From JBJHDF01 sp050486405 (GTDB lineage: Bacteria; Pseudomonadota; Gammaproteobacteria; Pseudomonadales; Cellvibrionaceae), in NCBI GenBank assembly GCA_050486405.1, contig JBJHDF010000007.1, positions 69,684-133,683 on the forward strand: 64,000 nucleotides of DNA. The letters are read 5' to 3'. The notes under the pieces are model-generated. The model was not told where the DNA came from. It made no database searches and worked only from the letters and a program-made list of their open reading frames with translations. Made by a program: the position numbers and the translations under genes. Below are positions 17,504 through 26,298 of this stretch, piece after piece (the stretch's first letter is position 1; the number at the start of each line of letters is the position of its first letter).

Positions 17504-18553
17504 TTATAGGGCAATGGTTGCGGGGACAACGCGGTTGATAAAGGTTTCGTCCACGTAGTTGTCGTAGAGCGCCGGATTTCTCAGGGTGCCGGCCGCCATG
17601 GACAGTTCCATCAATTCGTCGAACTCATTGCGGATCATGCGCATGTCACCGTAGGTGACCCGGTCACTGGGATTTTCCATGACAAAGCGAATAATGTTCG
17701 GGTCCTGGTTGAAGTAGTGCCGTTGCGCCGCTATGTGCACGGCTTTTTCCCGATTGTCCGCGCTTTTGTCCAGCCAGAGTCCGGCACCCTGGATATGATT
17801 GACCAAGTCCTGCACTACCTCGGGACGGGACTGGATCAGTTCCTCGCGTACCGTGAGCACACAGCAGATATAATTGCGCCATTCATCCCGGGTCATGCGC
17901 AGCGGCCGGGCGTAGCCAGCCAGTTCGGCCGCAGCGCCGAAGGGCTCACCCGTGCAATAGGCGTCCACGGCCCGGGCGTAGAGAGCGGCCGGCATGTCCG
18001 GCGGCGGCATCTCTACCATCTCAATATCTCCCGGGTCCATGTCCTCCTGGGCCAGCATCTTCCTGAGAAACAGAAAATCCACCGCAAAACGGCTGGGAAT
18101 GGCGATGCGTCTGCCCTTGAGCTGCCGAAAGGTCTGATAGTCGGAGTCGGTGCGGACCATGATCACGGCACCTGAACGGTGCCCGAGGGACACAATCCTG
18201 AGGGGAATGCGCTTGGTCGTCATGTCCATCACCAGTGGCGCCAGCATATAGGCGGCCTGTATGCGCCCGGAAATCAGGGACTCGGTAACTTCCGGCCAAC
18301 CGCTGATACGGCTGTATTGAAACATAACATCCTGAACGTCATCCCGCCCGGAAACCGATTGCTCCTTGGCCGCGCAGGCGACGGGCAAGGTCAGATTGCA
18401 GGTTACCGGCAGCCCTCCCACAATCAGGCGGCGGTCGTCGGTTCTGGATGTGCAGGAAAGCGCCACCAGAGGCAGCGCTGCCATGGCAGCCATACCTTGC
18501 AGCAGTTGCCTGCGCTGTTTGAAGTAAGGGGGGCTGAGCCCGTTGTCATCCAC
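17504..18553 (-). CDS. ABC transporter substrate-binding protein, NrtA/SsuA/THI5-like
   Basis: A 349-residue periplasmic binding protein with a Tat-like, possibly lipoprotein, signal (RRQLLQGMAAMAALPLVALSC, cleavage near Cys 34). The type II periplasmic fold is indicated by GGLPVTCNLTLPVA, AAYMLAPLVM, LGHRSGAVIMV and KGRRIAIPSRFAVD. It is unusually rich in cysteine for this family (CNLTLPVAC, DAYCTGEP, YICCVLT), which could mean metal binding. It is the first gene of the cassette and starts at a GTG. The tkt remnant and putative SahR operator lie upstream, so the cassette could be transcribed from there. Ligand unknown. Confidence 0.88.
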   Translation of the reverse strand: MDDNGLSPPYFKQRRQLLQGMAAMAALPLVALSCTSRTDDRRLIVGGLPVTCNLTLPVACAAKEQSVSGRDDVQDVMFQYSRISGWPEVTESLISGRIQAAYMLAPLVMDMTTKRIPLRIVSLGHRSGAVIMVRTDSDYQTFRQLKGRRIAIPSRFAVDFLFLRKMLAQEDMDPGDIEMVEMPPPDMPAALYARAVDAYCTGEPFGAAAELAGYARPLRMTRDEWRNYICCVLTVREELIQSRPEVVQDLVNHIQGAGLWLDKSADNREKAVHIAAQRHYFNQDPNIIRFVMENPSDRVTYGDMRMIRNEFDELMELSMAAGTLRNPALYDNYVDETFINRVVPATIAL

Positions 18554-18750
18554 TGTTCGCTAATTCGCTTGTTATTCAAGGGGTTAGGCCTACCGCTCCG
18601 GGCGGGAATCAGTCAACCCGGGAGTATGGGGCTGCCGTCCGCGGGATGTCCAGAGTTCGGCGATCAATTTTCACTATGGTGTTTTCGGCAGCCTGGGGCA
18701 GGTGCCAGGCGGGTATCGGCCACTACGACACCGCGCCGCATCACCACGAT

Positions 18751-18862
18751 CATGGCCATCAGCTTTTCGTTCCACTGGGCCTCGGCGCTGGTGCCTTTGT
18801 CTTCGGCGTTCCAGCCGGCGTAGATCTCCTCGGGCACTACAAAGGGTTCGTGTGCCCAGCCC
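18751..18862 (-). pseudogene. Transketolase gene fragment
   Basis: The minus strand reads GWAHEPFVVPEEIYAGW and NAEDKGTSAEAQWNEKL, matching tkt residues GWTHEPFTVPEEVYAGW and NAEAKGASAESDWQEKL at about 13738-13840. The DNA is clearly alike but not identical. Both sides lose the match: there is no start upstream and the frame continues into unrelated residues downstream. It is in the same orientation as tkt and lies between the operator and the ABC cassette, so it is the relic of a second tkt copy. Confidence 0.88.
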
Positions 18863-18930
18863 ATGCCCGGAGAGTTCAGTAACGCCAAAGGTTCGATATG
18901 ACTTATGACTAAAGATGATAGGGCCGGGGT

Positions 18931-18974
18931 CTATATCAAAATATTTTGATATAGTCTGTTCGGCCTGTTAGACT
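18931..18974 (+). promoter_or_regulatory. sahR promoter with 24-base palindromic operator
   Basis: CTATATCAAAAT followed by its exact reverse complement (18931-18954) overlaps the putative -35 box TTGATA (18946-18951). After a 17-base spacer comes TAGACT (18969-18974). The overlap of operator and -35 suggests autorepression by SahR. The start codon is only 7 bases past the -10 box and there is no ribosome-binding site before it, so the transcript may be leaderless. Confidence 0.7.
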
Positions 18975-18980
18975 GCGTCC

Positions 18981-19973
18981 ATGACCATTTCCCAGCTCGC
19001 CCTGGCGGCGCCGGTGTCCGCTGAAACTCCGGCTCTGGCGCCCCTTCTGAAGGCGGCGGGCGATCCTCTGCGCCTGGGGGTACTGCGGGTGCTGGCCCGG
19101 GACTCTTTCGGCGTGCTGGAGTTGTGCCGGATCATGGACGCCAAACAGTCGGGGATGAGCCATCACCTGAAGGTGCTGGCGGACGCGGGTCTGGTGTCCT
19201 CCCGCCGGGAGGGCAACAGCATCTACTACCGGCGTGCCCGGCTGGTGCCGGATCATCCCCTGAACGAGCTTTTGCGGGTACTGTTTGACACTCTGGACAG
19301 GCAGCCCCTGCCGGACCCACTGGCCCGGCGTCTGGAAGCGATTCAGGGGGAGCGTGCCCGGGCTTCCCGGCAGTTTTTTGCGGACAATGCCCACAAGTTC
19401 CGGGAACAGCAGGATCTGATTGCCAGCTATCCGGTGTACGGGGAGCAGGTGACCCAGTTGTTGGTTGACACGCCCCTGGACAGCCGGAGGCTGGCGCTGG
19501 AAGTGGGTCCGGGGGAGGGCGAATTCCTGCCGGTACTGGCGAGCCGTTTTGAGCGGGTGCTGGCCCTGGACAATGCGCCGGGCATGCTGGAGCGCGCAAG
19601 GCTGCACCTGGACGGGAAGGGCCTGGACAATATTGAATTTGTACGGGACGACGTGCGCCATCTGGCCAGGTATCAGCTGGCGGCAGATTGTATCGTGGTG
19701 AACATGGTGTTGCATCACACGCCGTCCCCGGCAGAAATTTTCCTGGAACTGGGGCGCTCCCTGGCCCCGGGTGGTGTCCTGCTGATTACCGACCTGTGTC
19801 GTCACGAACAGGACTGGGCCCGTCAAGCCTGCGGTGATCTCTGGCAGGGTTTCGAGCCGGAGGACTTCGGCCGCTGGGCCGGGGATGCCGGCCTGAGCGA
19901 GGGCCAGAGCATTTACTTTGCGCTGCGCAACGGCTTTCAGGTCCAGATACGACAATTTTTCAATGATCAATAA
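18981..19973 (+). CDS. sahR: SahR, ArsR-family SAH-responsive regulator with methyltransferase domain
   Basis: A 330-residue regulator. The N-terminal third is an ArsR-type winged helix (PLRLGVLRVLARDSFGVLEL and KQSGMSHHLKVLADAGLV, residues about 28-75). The C-terminal part is a class I SAM-dependent methyltransferase fold (EVGPGEGEFLPVL near 175, then ALDNAPGML), which in SahR is thought to sense S-adenosylhomocysteine. It is followed 10 bases later by metK and then ahcY and metF, the core of the known proteobacterial SahR regulon. The identity is supported by domain order and operon; a related ArsR-methyltransferase of another role is less likely. Confidence 0.9.
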   Translation: MTISQLALAAPVSAETPALAPLLKAAGDPLRLGVLRVLARDSFGVLELCRIMDAKQSGMSHHLKVLADAGLVSSRREGNSIYYRRARLVPDHPLNELLRVLFDTLDRQPLPDPLARRLEAIQGERARASRQFFADNAHKFREQQDLIASYPVYGEQVTQLLVDTPLDSRRLALEVGPGEGEFLPVLASRFERVLALDNAPGMLERARLHLDGKGLDNIEFVRDDVRHLARYQLAADCIVVNMVLHHTPSPAEIFLELGRSLAPGGVLLITDLCRHEQDWARQACGDLWQGFEPEDFGRWAGDAGLSEGQSIYFALRNGFQVQIRQFFNDQ

Positions 19974-19983
19974 AGGAAAACCC

Positions 19984-21141
19984 ATGGCCAAGTATTCTGT
20001 TTTTACCTCCGAGTCGGTTTCCGAGGGCCACCCGGACAAAATGGCGGATCAGATTTCCGATGCGGTGCTGGACGCCATACTCAAGGAAGCGCCGGATTCC
20101 CGGGTGGCGGTGGAAACCATGGTGAAAACCGGCATGGCGATTCTTGCCGGTGAGGTGCGCACCTCCACCTATGTGGATCTGGAGGATTTGGTGCGCAATG
20201 TGATTCTGGACATAGGCTACAACTCCAGCGACGTCGGTTTTGACGGTGCTTCCTGCGCGGTGCTCAATGCCATTGGCAAACAGTCCGCCGACATCGCCAT
20301 GGGCGTGGACGAAGGAGAAAACAAGGAGCAGGGTGCCGGTGACCAGGGTCTGATGTTCGGTTACGCCAGCAACGAAACCGATGTGCTGATGCCTGCGCCC
20401 ATATATTTCGCTCACCGGCTGGTGGAGCGTCAGGCGTATCTGCGCAAGCACAGGGTGCTGCCCTGGTTGCGCCCGGATGCCAAAAGCCAGGTGACACTGC
20501 GCTACAACGACCAGGGGCGGCCCGTGGCGGTGGACGCGGTGGTGTTGTCCACCCAGCACAACCCGGATATCCAGCAGGCGGATATCCGCGAGGCTGTCAT
20601 GGAGGAAATCATCCGTCATGTGCTGCCGGCTGAGTGGCTGCATGCGGACACCCGGTACCACATCAACCCCACCGGCCAGTTCGTAATTGGTGGCCCCGTG
20701 GGTGATTGTGGTCTGACCGGGCGCAAGATCATTGTGGATACTTACGGCGGCATGGCCCGCCACGGTGGTGGTGCATTTTCCGGGAAGGATCCGTCCAAGG
20801 TGGATCGCTCCGCAGCCTATGCGGGCCGTTACGTGGCGAAAAATATTGTCGCCGCGGGCCTGGCGGACCGCTGCGAAATTCAGGTGTCCTATGCCATTGG
20901 CGTCTCGGAACCCACGTCGATTTCCATCAACACCTTTGGTACGGGCAGCCTGCCGGATGAGGAGATCGGCAAGCTGGTGTTCGAGCATTTCGACCTGCGG
21001 CCCGGGGCGCTGGTCAGCATGCTGGATTTGAAGCGGCCCATTTACCGGGCCACGGCTGCCTATGGGCACTTTGGCCGGGAGTTGCCGGAGTTTACCTGGG
21101 AGAAAACCGACAAGGCCGAGCTGCTGAAAAAATATCTGTAA
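19984..21141 (+). CDS. metK: S-adenosylmethionine synthetase
   Basis: Makes S-adenosylmethionine from methionine and ATP in the cytoplasm. The 385-residue protein starts at the ATG at 19984, with AAAGGA before it, and begins MAKYSVFTSESVSEGHPDK, the standard ATP-binding N-terminus. Other signatures are GEVRTSTY, GAGDQGLMFGYA (near 118) and GGGAFSGKDPSKVDRS (near 260). Second gene of the sahR operon; supplies SAM for methylation, including the radical SAM and FkbM enzymes of the island. Confidence 0.99.
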   Translation: MAKYSVFTSESVSEGHPDKMADQISDAVLDAILKEAPDSRVAVETMVKTGMAILAGEVRTSTYVDLEDLVRNVILDIGYNSSDVGFDGASCAVLNAIGKQSADIAMGVDEGENKEQGAGDQGLMFGYASNETDVLMPAPIYFAHRLVERQAYLRKHRVLPWLRPDAKSQVTLRYNDQGRPVAVDAVVLSTQHNPDIQQADIREAVMEEIIRHVLPAEWLHADTRYHINPTGQFVIGGPVGDCGLTGRKIIVDTYGGMARHGGGAFSGKDPSKVDRSAAYAGRYVAKNIVAAGLADRCEIQVSYAIGVSEPTSISINTFGTGSLPDEEIGKLVFEHFDLRPGALVSMLDLKRPIYRATAAYGHFGRELPEFTWEKTDKAELLKKYL

Positions 21142-21157
21142 GAATTCGGGGAACATT

Positions 21158-22540
21158 ATGAATATTGCTACAAACTTTACCGACTACAAGGTCGCCGACA
21201 TTTCTCTGGCCGATTGGGGCAGGCGCGAGATTGATATTGCCGAGGGCGAAATGCCGGCGCTGATGGCGCTGCGGCGCAAGTACAGCGACAGCAAGCCGCT
21301 GGCGGGTGCGAAAATCATGGGCTGTATCCATATGACCATCCAGACGGCGGTACTGATCGAAACCCTGGTGGAACTGGGGGCCGAGGTGCGCTGGTCGTCG
21401 TGCAATATCTTTTCCACCCAGGATCACGCGGCGGCCGCCATTGCCGCGGCGGGCATACCGGTGTTTGCCTGGAAGGGCGAAACCGAGGAGGAGTTCTGGT
21501 GGTGCATCGAGCAGACGATTCTGCACAAGGGCGAGCCCTGGGATGCCAATATGATTCTGGATGACGGCGGCGACCTGACCGAGGTGGTGCACAAGAAGTA
21601 TCCGCAGATGCTCGATAGCATCCACGGCATTTCCGAGGAAACCACCACTGGCGTGCACCGTTTGCAGGACATGCTGAAAAAGGGCGAGTTGAAAGTGCCG
21701 GCCATCAATGTCAATGATGCGGTTACCAAAAGCAAGAACGACAACAAGTACGGTTGTCGCCACAGCCTGAACGATGCCATCAAGCGCGGCACCGACCACC
21801 TGTTGTCCGGCAAGAAGGCGCTGGTAATCGGCTACGGCGATGTGGGCAAGGGCTCGGCGGCGTCCCTGCGCCAGGAGGGCATGATCGTCAAGGTGACGGA
21901 GATTGATCCCATCTGCGCCATGCAGGCCTGCATGGATGGCTTCGAGGTGGTCTCGCCCTACCGCGACGGACTCAACACCGGAAAATTTGACGACGTGAAT
22001 CACGCGGTGCTCGGCGCCACGGATCTGCTGGTTACCACTACCGGCAATACCAACGTCTGTGACTCGGCCATGCTGCGGGCACTGAAAAGCGGCGCTGTGG
22101 TGTGCAATATCGGCCACTTCGACAATGAGATAGACACGGCCTATATGCGCAAGCATTGGGAGTGGGAAGAAGTCAAACCCCAGGTGCACAAGATCTACCG
22201 CGATCGTACCAGCAATGATCATCTGTTGTTGTTGTCCGAAGGACGGCTGGTCAACCTGGGCAATGCCACGGGTCACCCGTCGCGTATTATGGACGGTTCT
22301 TTCGCCAATCAGGTGCTGGCGCAGATGTACCTGTACGAGCGCAGGTTTGCCGATCTTGACCCGGCACGCAAGCCCGAACACCTGTATGTTCGCGTGCTGC
22401 CAAAGAAACTGGACGAAGAGGTGGCCCGGGATATGGTGGAGGGTTTCGGTGGCGTGATCACCCGGCTGACGTCCCAGCAGGCGGAGTATATCGGCGTGGA
22501 GGTCGATGGACCCTTTAAGCCGGAAAGTTACAAATATTGA
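21158..22540 (+). CDS. ahcY: S-adenosylhomocysteinase
   Basis: Hydrolyses S-adenosylhomocysteine to homocysteine and adenosine, using bound NAD. The 460-residue length includes the insertion seen in many proteobacterial enzymes. Motifs are SSCNIFSTQDHAAAA near residue 85, KSKNDNKYGCRHS near 190-203 and the NAD-binding GYGDVGKGSA near 225. The C-terminus GPFKPESYKY is the conserved AhcY ending. It is 16 bases after metK, leaving no room for an SAH riboswitch, so control is probably by SahR at the operon promoter. Confidence 0.99.
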   Translation: MNIATNFTDYKVADISLADWGRREIDIAEGEMPALMALRRKYSDSKPLAGAKIMGCIHMTIQTAVLIETLVELGAEVRWSSCNIFSTQDHAAAAIAAAGIPVFAWKGETEEEFWWCIEQTILHKGEPWDANMILDDGGDLTEVVHKKYPQMLDSIHGISEETTTGVHRLQDMLKKGELKVPAINVNDAVTKSKNDNKYGCRHSLNDAIKRGTDHLLSGKKALVIGYGDVGKGSAASLRQEGMIVKVTEIDPICAMQACMDGFEVVSPYRDGLNTGKFDDVNHAVLGATDLLVTTTGNTNVCDSAMLRALKSGAVVCNIGHFDNEIDTAYMRKHWEWEEVKPQVHKIYRDRTSNDHLLLLSEGRLVNLGNATGHPSRIMDGSFANQVLAQMYLYERRFADLDPARKPEHLYVRVLPKKLDEEVARDMVEGFGGVITRLTSQQAEYIGVEVDGPFKPESYKY

Positions 22541-22550
22541 GTTAATTACA

Positions 22551-23396
22551 ATGAGCAACGAGAAGCCCAGACTCAGTTTTGAGTTTTTTCCTCCCAAGAC
22601 CCCGGAGGGCCGGGAGAAGCTGTTGGCGGTGCGCGATCGGTTGGCGGAACTGAGGCCGGACTTTTTTTCCATGACCTACGGCGCCGGCGGCTCGACCCGG
22701 GACAACACCAAGGGTTTGGTAAAGCAGTTCAACGCTGATGGGCATCCCACGGCTCCGCACCTGTCATTTGGCGGTGACAGCGAGGAGGCCATTGCCGAAC
22801 TGCTGCAGGAGTATCGCGACGCCGGTATCAGGCGCATTGTCGCCCTGCGCGGCGACATGCCTTCGGGTGTGGGCGGCGCCTTCGAGCTGGTGTATGCCAA
22901 CGAACTGGTGGCGTTTATTCGCCAGCGTCACGGCGATCACTTTCATCTGGAGGTGGCGGCCTACCCGGAAGTGCATCCCCAGGCCAAAAGCTACGATGAC
23001 GATATCCGCTACCTGAAAGGCAAATTCGACGCCGGTGCCAACAGCGGCATCACCCAGTACTTTTACAACCCGGACGCCTACTTCCATTTTATGGATCGGT
23101 GCGGGCAGGCAGGTATTACCCAGCCTATCTACCCGGGGATCATGCCCATTATCAACTACCGCAACCTGATGCGTTTTTCCGACAATTGTGGCGCGGAAAT
23201 CCCTCGCTGGCTGCGCAAGCGGCTGGACAACTTCGCCGACGATGCGGAAAGCCTCAAGGCGTTTGGCGCCGATGTGGTGGCCGAACTGTGCGAAACCCTG
23301 CTCGATGGGGGTGCGCCGGGCCTGCATTTCTACACCATGAATCAGGTGGAGCCCACCGCGACCATAGTGTCCCGCCTGGACCTGGGGGTAGGCTAG
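22551..23396 (+). CDS. metF: 5,10-methylenetetrahydrofolate reductase
   Basis: An FAD-dependent TIM-barrel enzyme that forms 5-methyltetrahydrofolate for methionine synthesis. The 281 residues begin with LSFEFFPPKTPEG, the family hallmark; further motifs are TYGAGGSTRD (near 43), LRGDMP (near 100) and the FFYNPD-like YFYNPDAYFHF (near 165). The ATG at 22551 is chosen because the conserved N-terminus starts there, although its ribosome site is weak. It closes the sahR-metK-ahcY-metF operon. Confidence 0.98.
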   Translation: MSNEKPRLSFEFFPPKTPEGREKLLAVRDRLAELRPDFFSMTYGAGGSTRDNTKGLVKQFNADGHPTAPHLSFGGDSEEAIAELLQEYRDAGIRRIVALRGDMPSGVGGAFELVYANELVAFIRQRHGDHFHLEVAAYPEVHPQAKSYDDDIRYLKGKFDAGANSGITQYFYNPDAYFHFMDRCGQAGITQPIYPGIMPIINYRNLMRFSDNCGAEIPRWLRKRLDNFADDAESLKAFGADVVAELCETLLDGGAPGLHFYTMNQVEPTATIVSRLDLGVG

Positions 23397-23413
23397 CTGG
23401 TGTGCTTCACCAG
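23397..23413 (+). terminator. Short hairpin directly after metF
   Basis: CTGGTG and CACCAG pair around the loop TGCTT right after the metF stop codon. There is no T-run, so it is at best a weak or Rho-assisted terminator. Confidence 0.3.
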
Positions 23414-23514
23414 TCGAGGGGTATGGGCTTCCAGCGCCGTTGCAACGCGAATAAATCACCTATTTGTCACCCAGTCGGGTTTAGAGTGGCATTTTTGCCA
23501 ACGAGGATTCGGCC

Positions 23515-26220
23515 GTGAAGGTGAACAATTTATGTACGCTGCTATTGACCGCGTTACTTTTACTGGTGGTGGGTTGCGGGGATTCTGACTCCGGAGGGGG
23601 CAGTTCGGGGGCCTCGGGCTCCAGCTCAGGGGGATCGAGTGGCGGGGCGGCCAACCGGGTTGATCTGAGGCACTATCAGACCCCCGGCGAGCCCACGGCG
23701 GGGGAATCGGCACCTTCTCTGCGCAACCAGGGTGGCCGCACCACCTGCATTACCTTCGCGGCGACGGCGGCATTGGAGGCGGCATACAAGCGCGCCGGTT
23801 ACGGTGATCTGGATCTTTCTGAGGAGTTCATCAACTACACCGGCAAGGTGTTGTGGCTGCACCCGAACTGGAACGATTTTCTCGGATGGGATGTCAATCG
23901 CCGGGAGAATCAGGCCGCATTTACCGGTGGTGGTGGCAGTGTTGGTTGGCTGAGAAACCTCGCTGGCGGCTATTACTCAGTGGCTGAACACTACATGCCC
24001 TATGTGGATATCAACGACTACGGCTATGGCTTCCCCGGTGTCGGCGAAGACGGCCCCGCCTGGGACGACCCCTTCTGGCGCGATCAGCGCAATGCCAATG
24101 ACTTTAATCTGAATCCCGCCAACTTCGCCCGGGACGACTCCCCCGATGCCAGGTTTGCCGAACACTACTACAGCATTGCCGATATGACAGTGCTGTGTGC
24201 CGATGACTCCCGGGTTGCGCCGCGTCGCTGCAACACTCTGGATCCTTCTGCCTACGAGGAAGTATTGCGGGATGGGCGGGAGGTTTCAATCGATTTTGTC
24301 GTCCGGGGCGACCGCAGTGGCGCCATTTGGCAAAGGGATGACGATCAGCCGAGGCTGGGCGGCCATGCCATGCTGCTGGTGGGTTATGATCGCACTGACC
24401 CTGACAATCCCTACTTTATCGCCAAGAACAGTTGGGGCCCCACATCGGGCGGTGTGGGCGGTGACTGCGGTGAAGACGGCTACACCTGCATTTCCTACGA
24501 CTATCTAAGCTATATTTACGCCGCTGGCTACATTGTCAGCGTCAACCCGCCTCGATCCTGGGCGGAGCTGGCCTTTATGGGTCGCTGGGATCTGTCTTTC
24601 AACGGCATTCAGGGTACCCTGGATATCTACCATATTCCCGGTATTATGGAGGGGGTATTTGAGATCGAAAGCGACCGCTTTACCCACTACACCGATCGCC
24701 GCCTGGGAACTTTTTACAGTGACACCGGTGATGCCTACCGGGTCAACGGCAGTATCAACGAGCGTCGCCTGGACTTCTATATCGATTTTGACCAACCGCG
24801 TTTGCGTTGGGATTTGCTCACGGGACACCACTTTACCTTCCATATGTTCGATCTGGATCGGGATACCATGGCGGGTACGCTGGAAGACCCTACAGGCAAT
24901 CGCAGCGTCGGCTATGCCCGTAGAACCTTTGATGGCACTGGCTTTTTGGCCCCGCGTGAGGCTGCGGGAGTTATTACTCCGGAAACCTATCTGGGTGACT
25001 GGGACGTTGTATACGACGGCCATGTCAACGAACTACATATCTCGGAAGTAAGCCCGTGGGTAAGAATCTCTCTGGGCCAGGAGTATGCGCAGTTGCTGGC
25101 GGAGACACGGCTGCCAGGCAGTGCCACCGCGCACAGCTTCATTGCCTATGTGCCCTTGTACGAACCGGAGCGAATCGAGTTTGATGCCCTGCTGTCGAGT
25201 GGCGTAGATCATCGGGTGTATGCCCGGGCCATGACCTGGGAGAAAGGCGTGTTGGCTGGCAGAAACAGTCATGGTGGGGCAATCGCCACTCGGCCAGTAA
25301 TCCCCCCTTCGATTGAAATTCTATCGCCGGCTGAGGGGGCCAGTTATCCTCGGGGCCGCTCCGGGGTATCCTTTGTCGCTCGTACTCAGGGGGTTGCCGA
25401 CGTGCGCTGGTACAGCTGGATGGCCGGCGGCAATTTCGCTACTGGGCATCATGTTACTCGCTTCGACCTACCGGTGGGTGACCACAACGTAACCGCTTAT
25501 GCACTGGATGAAGACGGCAATGAAATATGGTTTAACGATGATTGGCTTACGGATACCGTGAACATAACCATATACGACGAACCGCCAACCGTAGAGCTGA
25601 TCGAGCCGCAAGCGGGCAACAGTTATTGCACTGGTGAGGCGTTCACCCTGCGCGCGGACGGCCGAGACTTCAATAACTGGCCGACATTTACGCTGCCGAA
25701 TTCGGCCTTCACCTGGTATTCGTCGCCCGCTGGTGTGGCACTGACAGGCAAGGAGGGTACGGCCAGTTACGGTTCGGCGGGATCATTGCAGATAGTGGTC
25801 CGGGCAACGGCGCCGGGTGGGCTATTCGCCGAAGAAGATGTCAATATCAATATCGTCGAGTGCACCAACGAAGCGCCCGTCGTGACCATTACCACGCCCG
25901 CCAGTAACTCCTCCAGCAGTGATCCGGCCTATGCGTACAACGGCTACGATACTGCGCTGGGTCTTTGGTACACGGATGTGCTGTTTCAGGGAACGGCCAC
26001 GGATTTTGAGGACGGTGTTCTGACTGGCAGCAGTCTGGTTTGGACCACTGATCAGACTAGTGTGCAGGCTGCCCATCTGGGCACCGGCAACTCCATCAAT
26101 GCCAGATTGTATTCCAGCCAATGCGGCGGCACCTGGCACACCGTTCGTTTGGCGGCAACCGACAGCGATGGCAATGTGCGCTATGCCTATCGCAGCGTCT
26201 TTATCTGGACACTTTGTTAG
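23515..26220 (+). CDS. Papain-like (C1A) cysteine peptidase lipoprotein with Ig-like tail
   Basis: A 901-residue exported protein. The type II signal ends at VVGC (Cys about 21) and is followed by a Gly/Ser-rich linker. The papain-like domain covers about 45-345: the oxyanion Gln and catalytic Cys are in RNQGGRTTCITFAA (near 70-80), the His in GGHAMLLVGYD (near 283) and the Asn in AKNSWG (near 305). A middle region of unknown fold (about 350-590) precedes three Ig/PKD-like beta-sandwich repeats, each starting with a PP.IE/VE.L.P or PVVTITTP-type strand. A GTG start is used, with GAGGA about 10 bases upstream. It could digest wall-bound glycoproteins or act on envelope proteins; the target is unknown. 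Confidence 0.85.
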   Translation: MKVNNLCTLLLTALLLLVVGCGDSDSGGGSSGASGSSSGGSSGGAANRVDLRHYQTPGEPTAGESAPSLRNQGGRTTCITFAATAALEAAYKRAGYGDLDLSEEFINYTGKVLWLHPNWNDFLGWDVNRRENQAAFTGGGGSVGWLRNLAGGYYSVAEHYMPYVDINDYGYGFPGVGEDGPAWDDPFWRDQRNANDFNLNPANFARDDSPDARFAEHYYSIADMTVLCADDSRVAPRRCNTLDPSAYEEVLRDGREVSIDFVVRGDRSGAIWQRDDDQPRLGGHAMLLVGYDRTDPDNPYFIAKNSWGPTSGGVGGDCGEDGYTCISYDYLSYIYAAGYIVSVNPPRSWAELAFMGRWDLSFNGIQGTLDIYHIPGIMEGVFEIESDRFTHYTDRRLGTFYSDTGDAYRVNGSINERRLDFYIDFDQPRLRWDLLTGHHFTFHMFDLDRDTMAGTLEDPTGNRSVGYARRTFDGTGFLAPREAAGVITPETYLGDWDVVYDGHVNELHISEVSPWVRISLGQEYAQLLAETRLPGSATAHSFIAYVPLYEPERIEFDALLSSGVDHRVYARAMTWEKGVLAGRNSHGGAIATRPVIPPSIEILSPAEGASYPRGRSGVSFVARTQGVADVRWYSWMAGGNFATGHHVTRFDLPVGDHNVTAYALDEDGNEIWFNDDWLTDTVNITIYDEPPTVELIEPQAGNSYCTGEAFTLRADGRDFNNWPTFTLPNSAFTWYSSPAGVALTGKEGTASYGSAGSLQIVVRATAPGGLFAEEDVNINIVECTNEAPVVTITTPASNSSSSDPAYAYNGYDTALGLWYTDVLFQGTATDFEDGVLTGSSLVWTTDQTSVQAAHLGTGNSINARLYSSQCGGTWHTVRLAATDSDGNVRYAYRSVFIWTLC

Positions 26221-26232
26221 CACTTCTGCAGG

Positions 26233-26268
26233 GTTTGGCAGGCCGGCTACGCAAGCGGTCTGCCAAAC
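26233..26268. terminator. Hairpin between the convergent peptidase and FkbM genes
   Basis: GTTTGGCAG (26233-26241) and CTGCCAAAC (26260-26268) are perfect inverted repeats with partly paired bases inside the 18-base loop. It lies just after the peptidase stop. No T-run follows on either strand, so terminator function is plausible only. Confidence 0.4.
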
Positions 26269-26298
26269 GCTCGGCAGTTTCCGCAAAGCCTTTACAGG

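Noticed and set aside
21142..21157. SAH riboswitch before ahcY
   Set aside because: Only 16 bases separate metK and ahcY, too short for an aptamer, and a SahR operator already explains control.
26233..26268. attC or mobile-element end
   Set aside because: The outer arms are in the wrong order for attC and no partner end or transposase is seen; a simple hairpin explains it.
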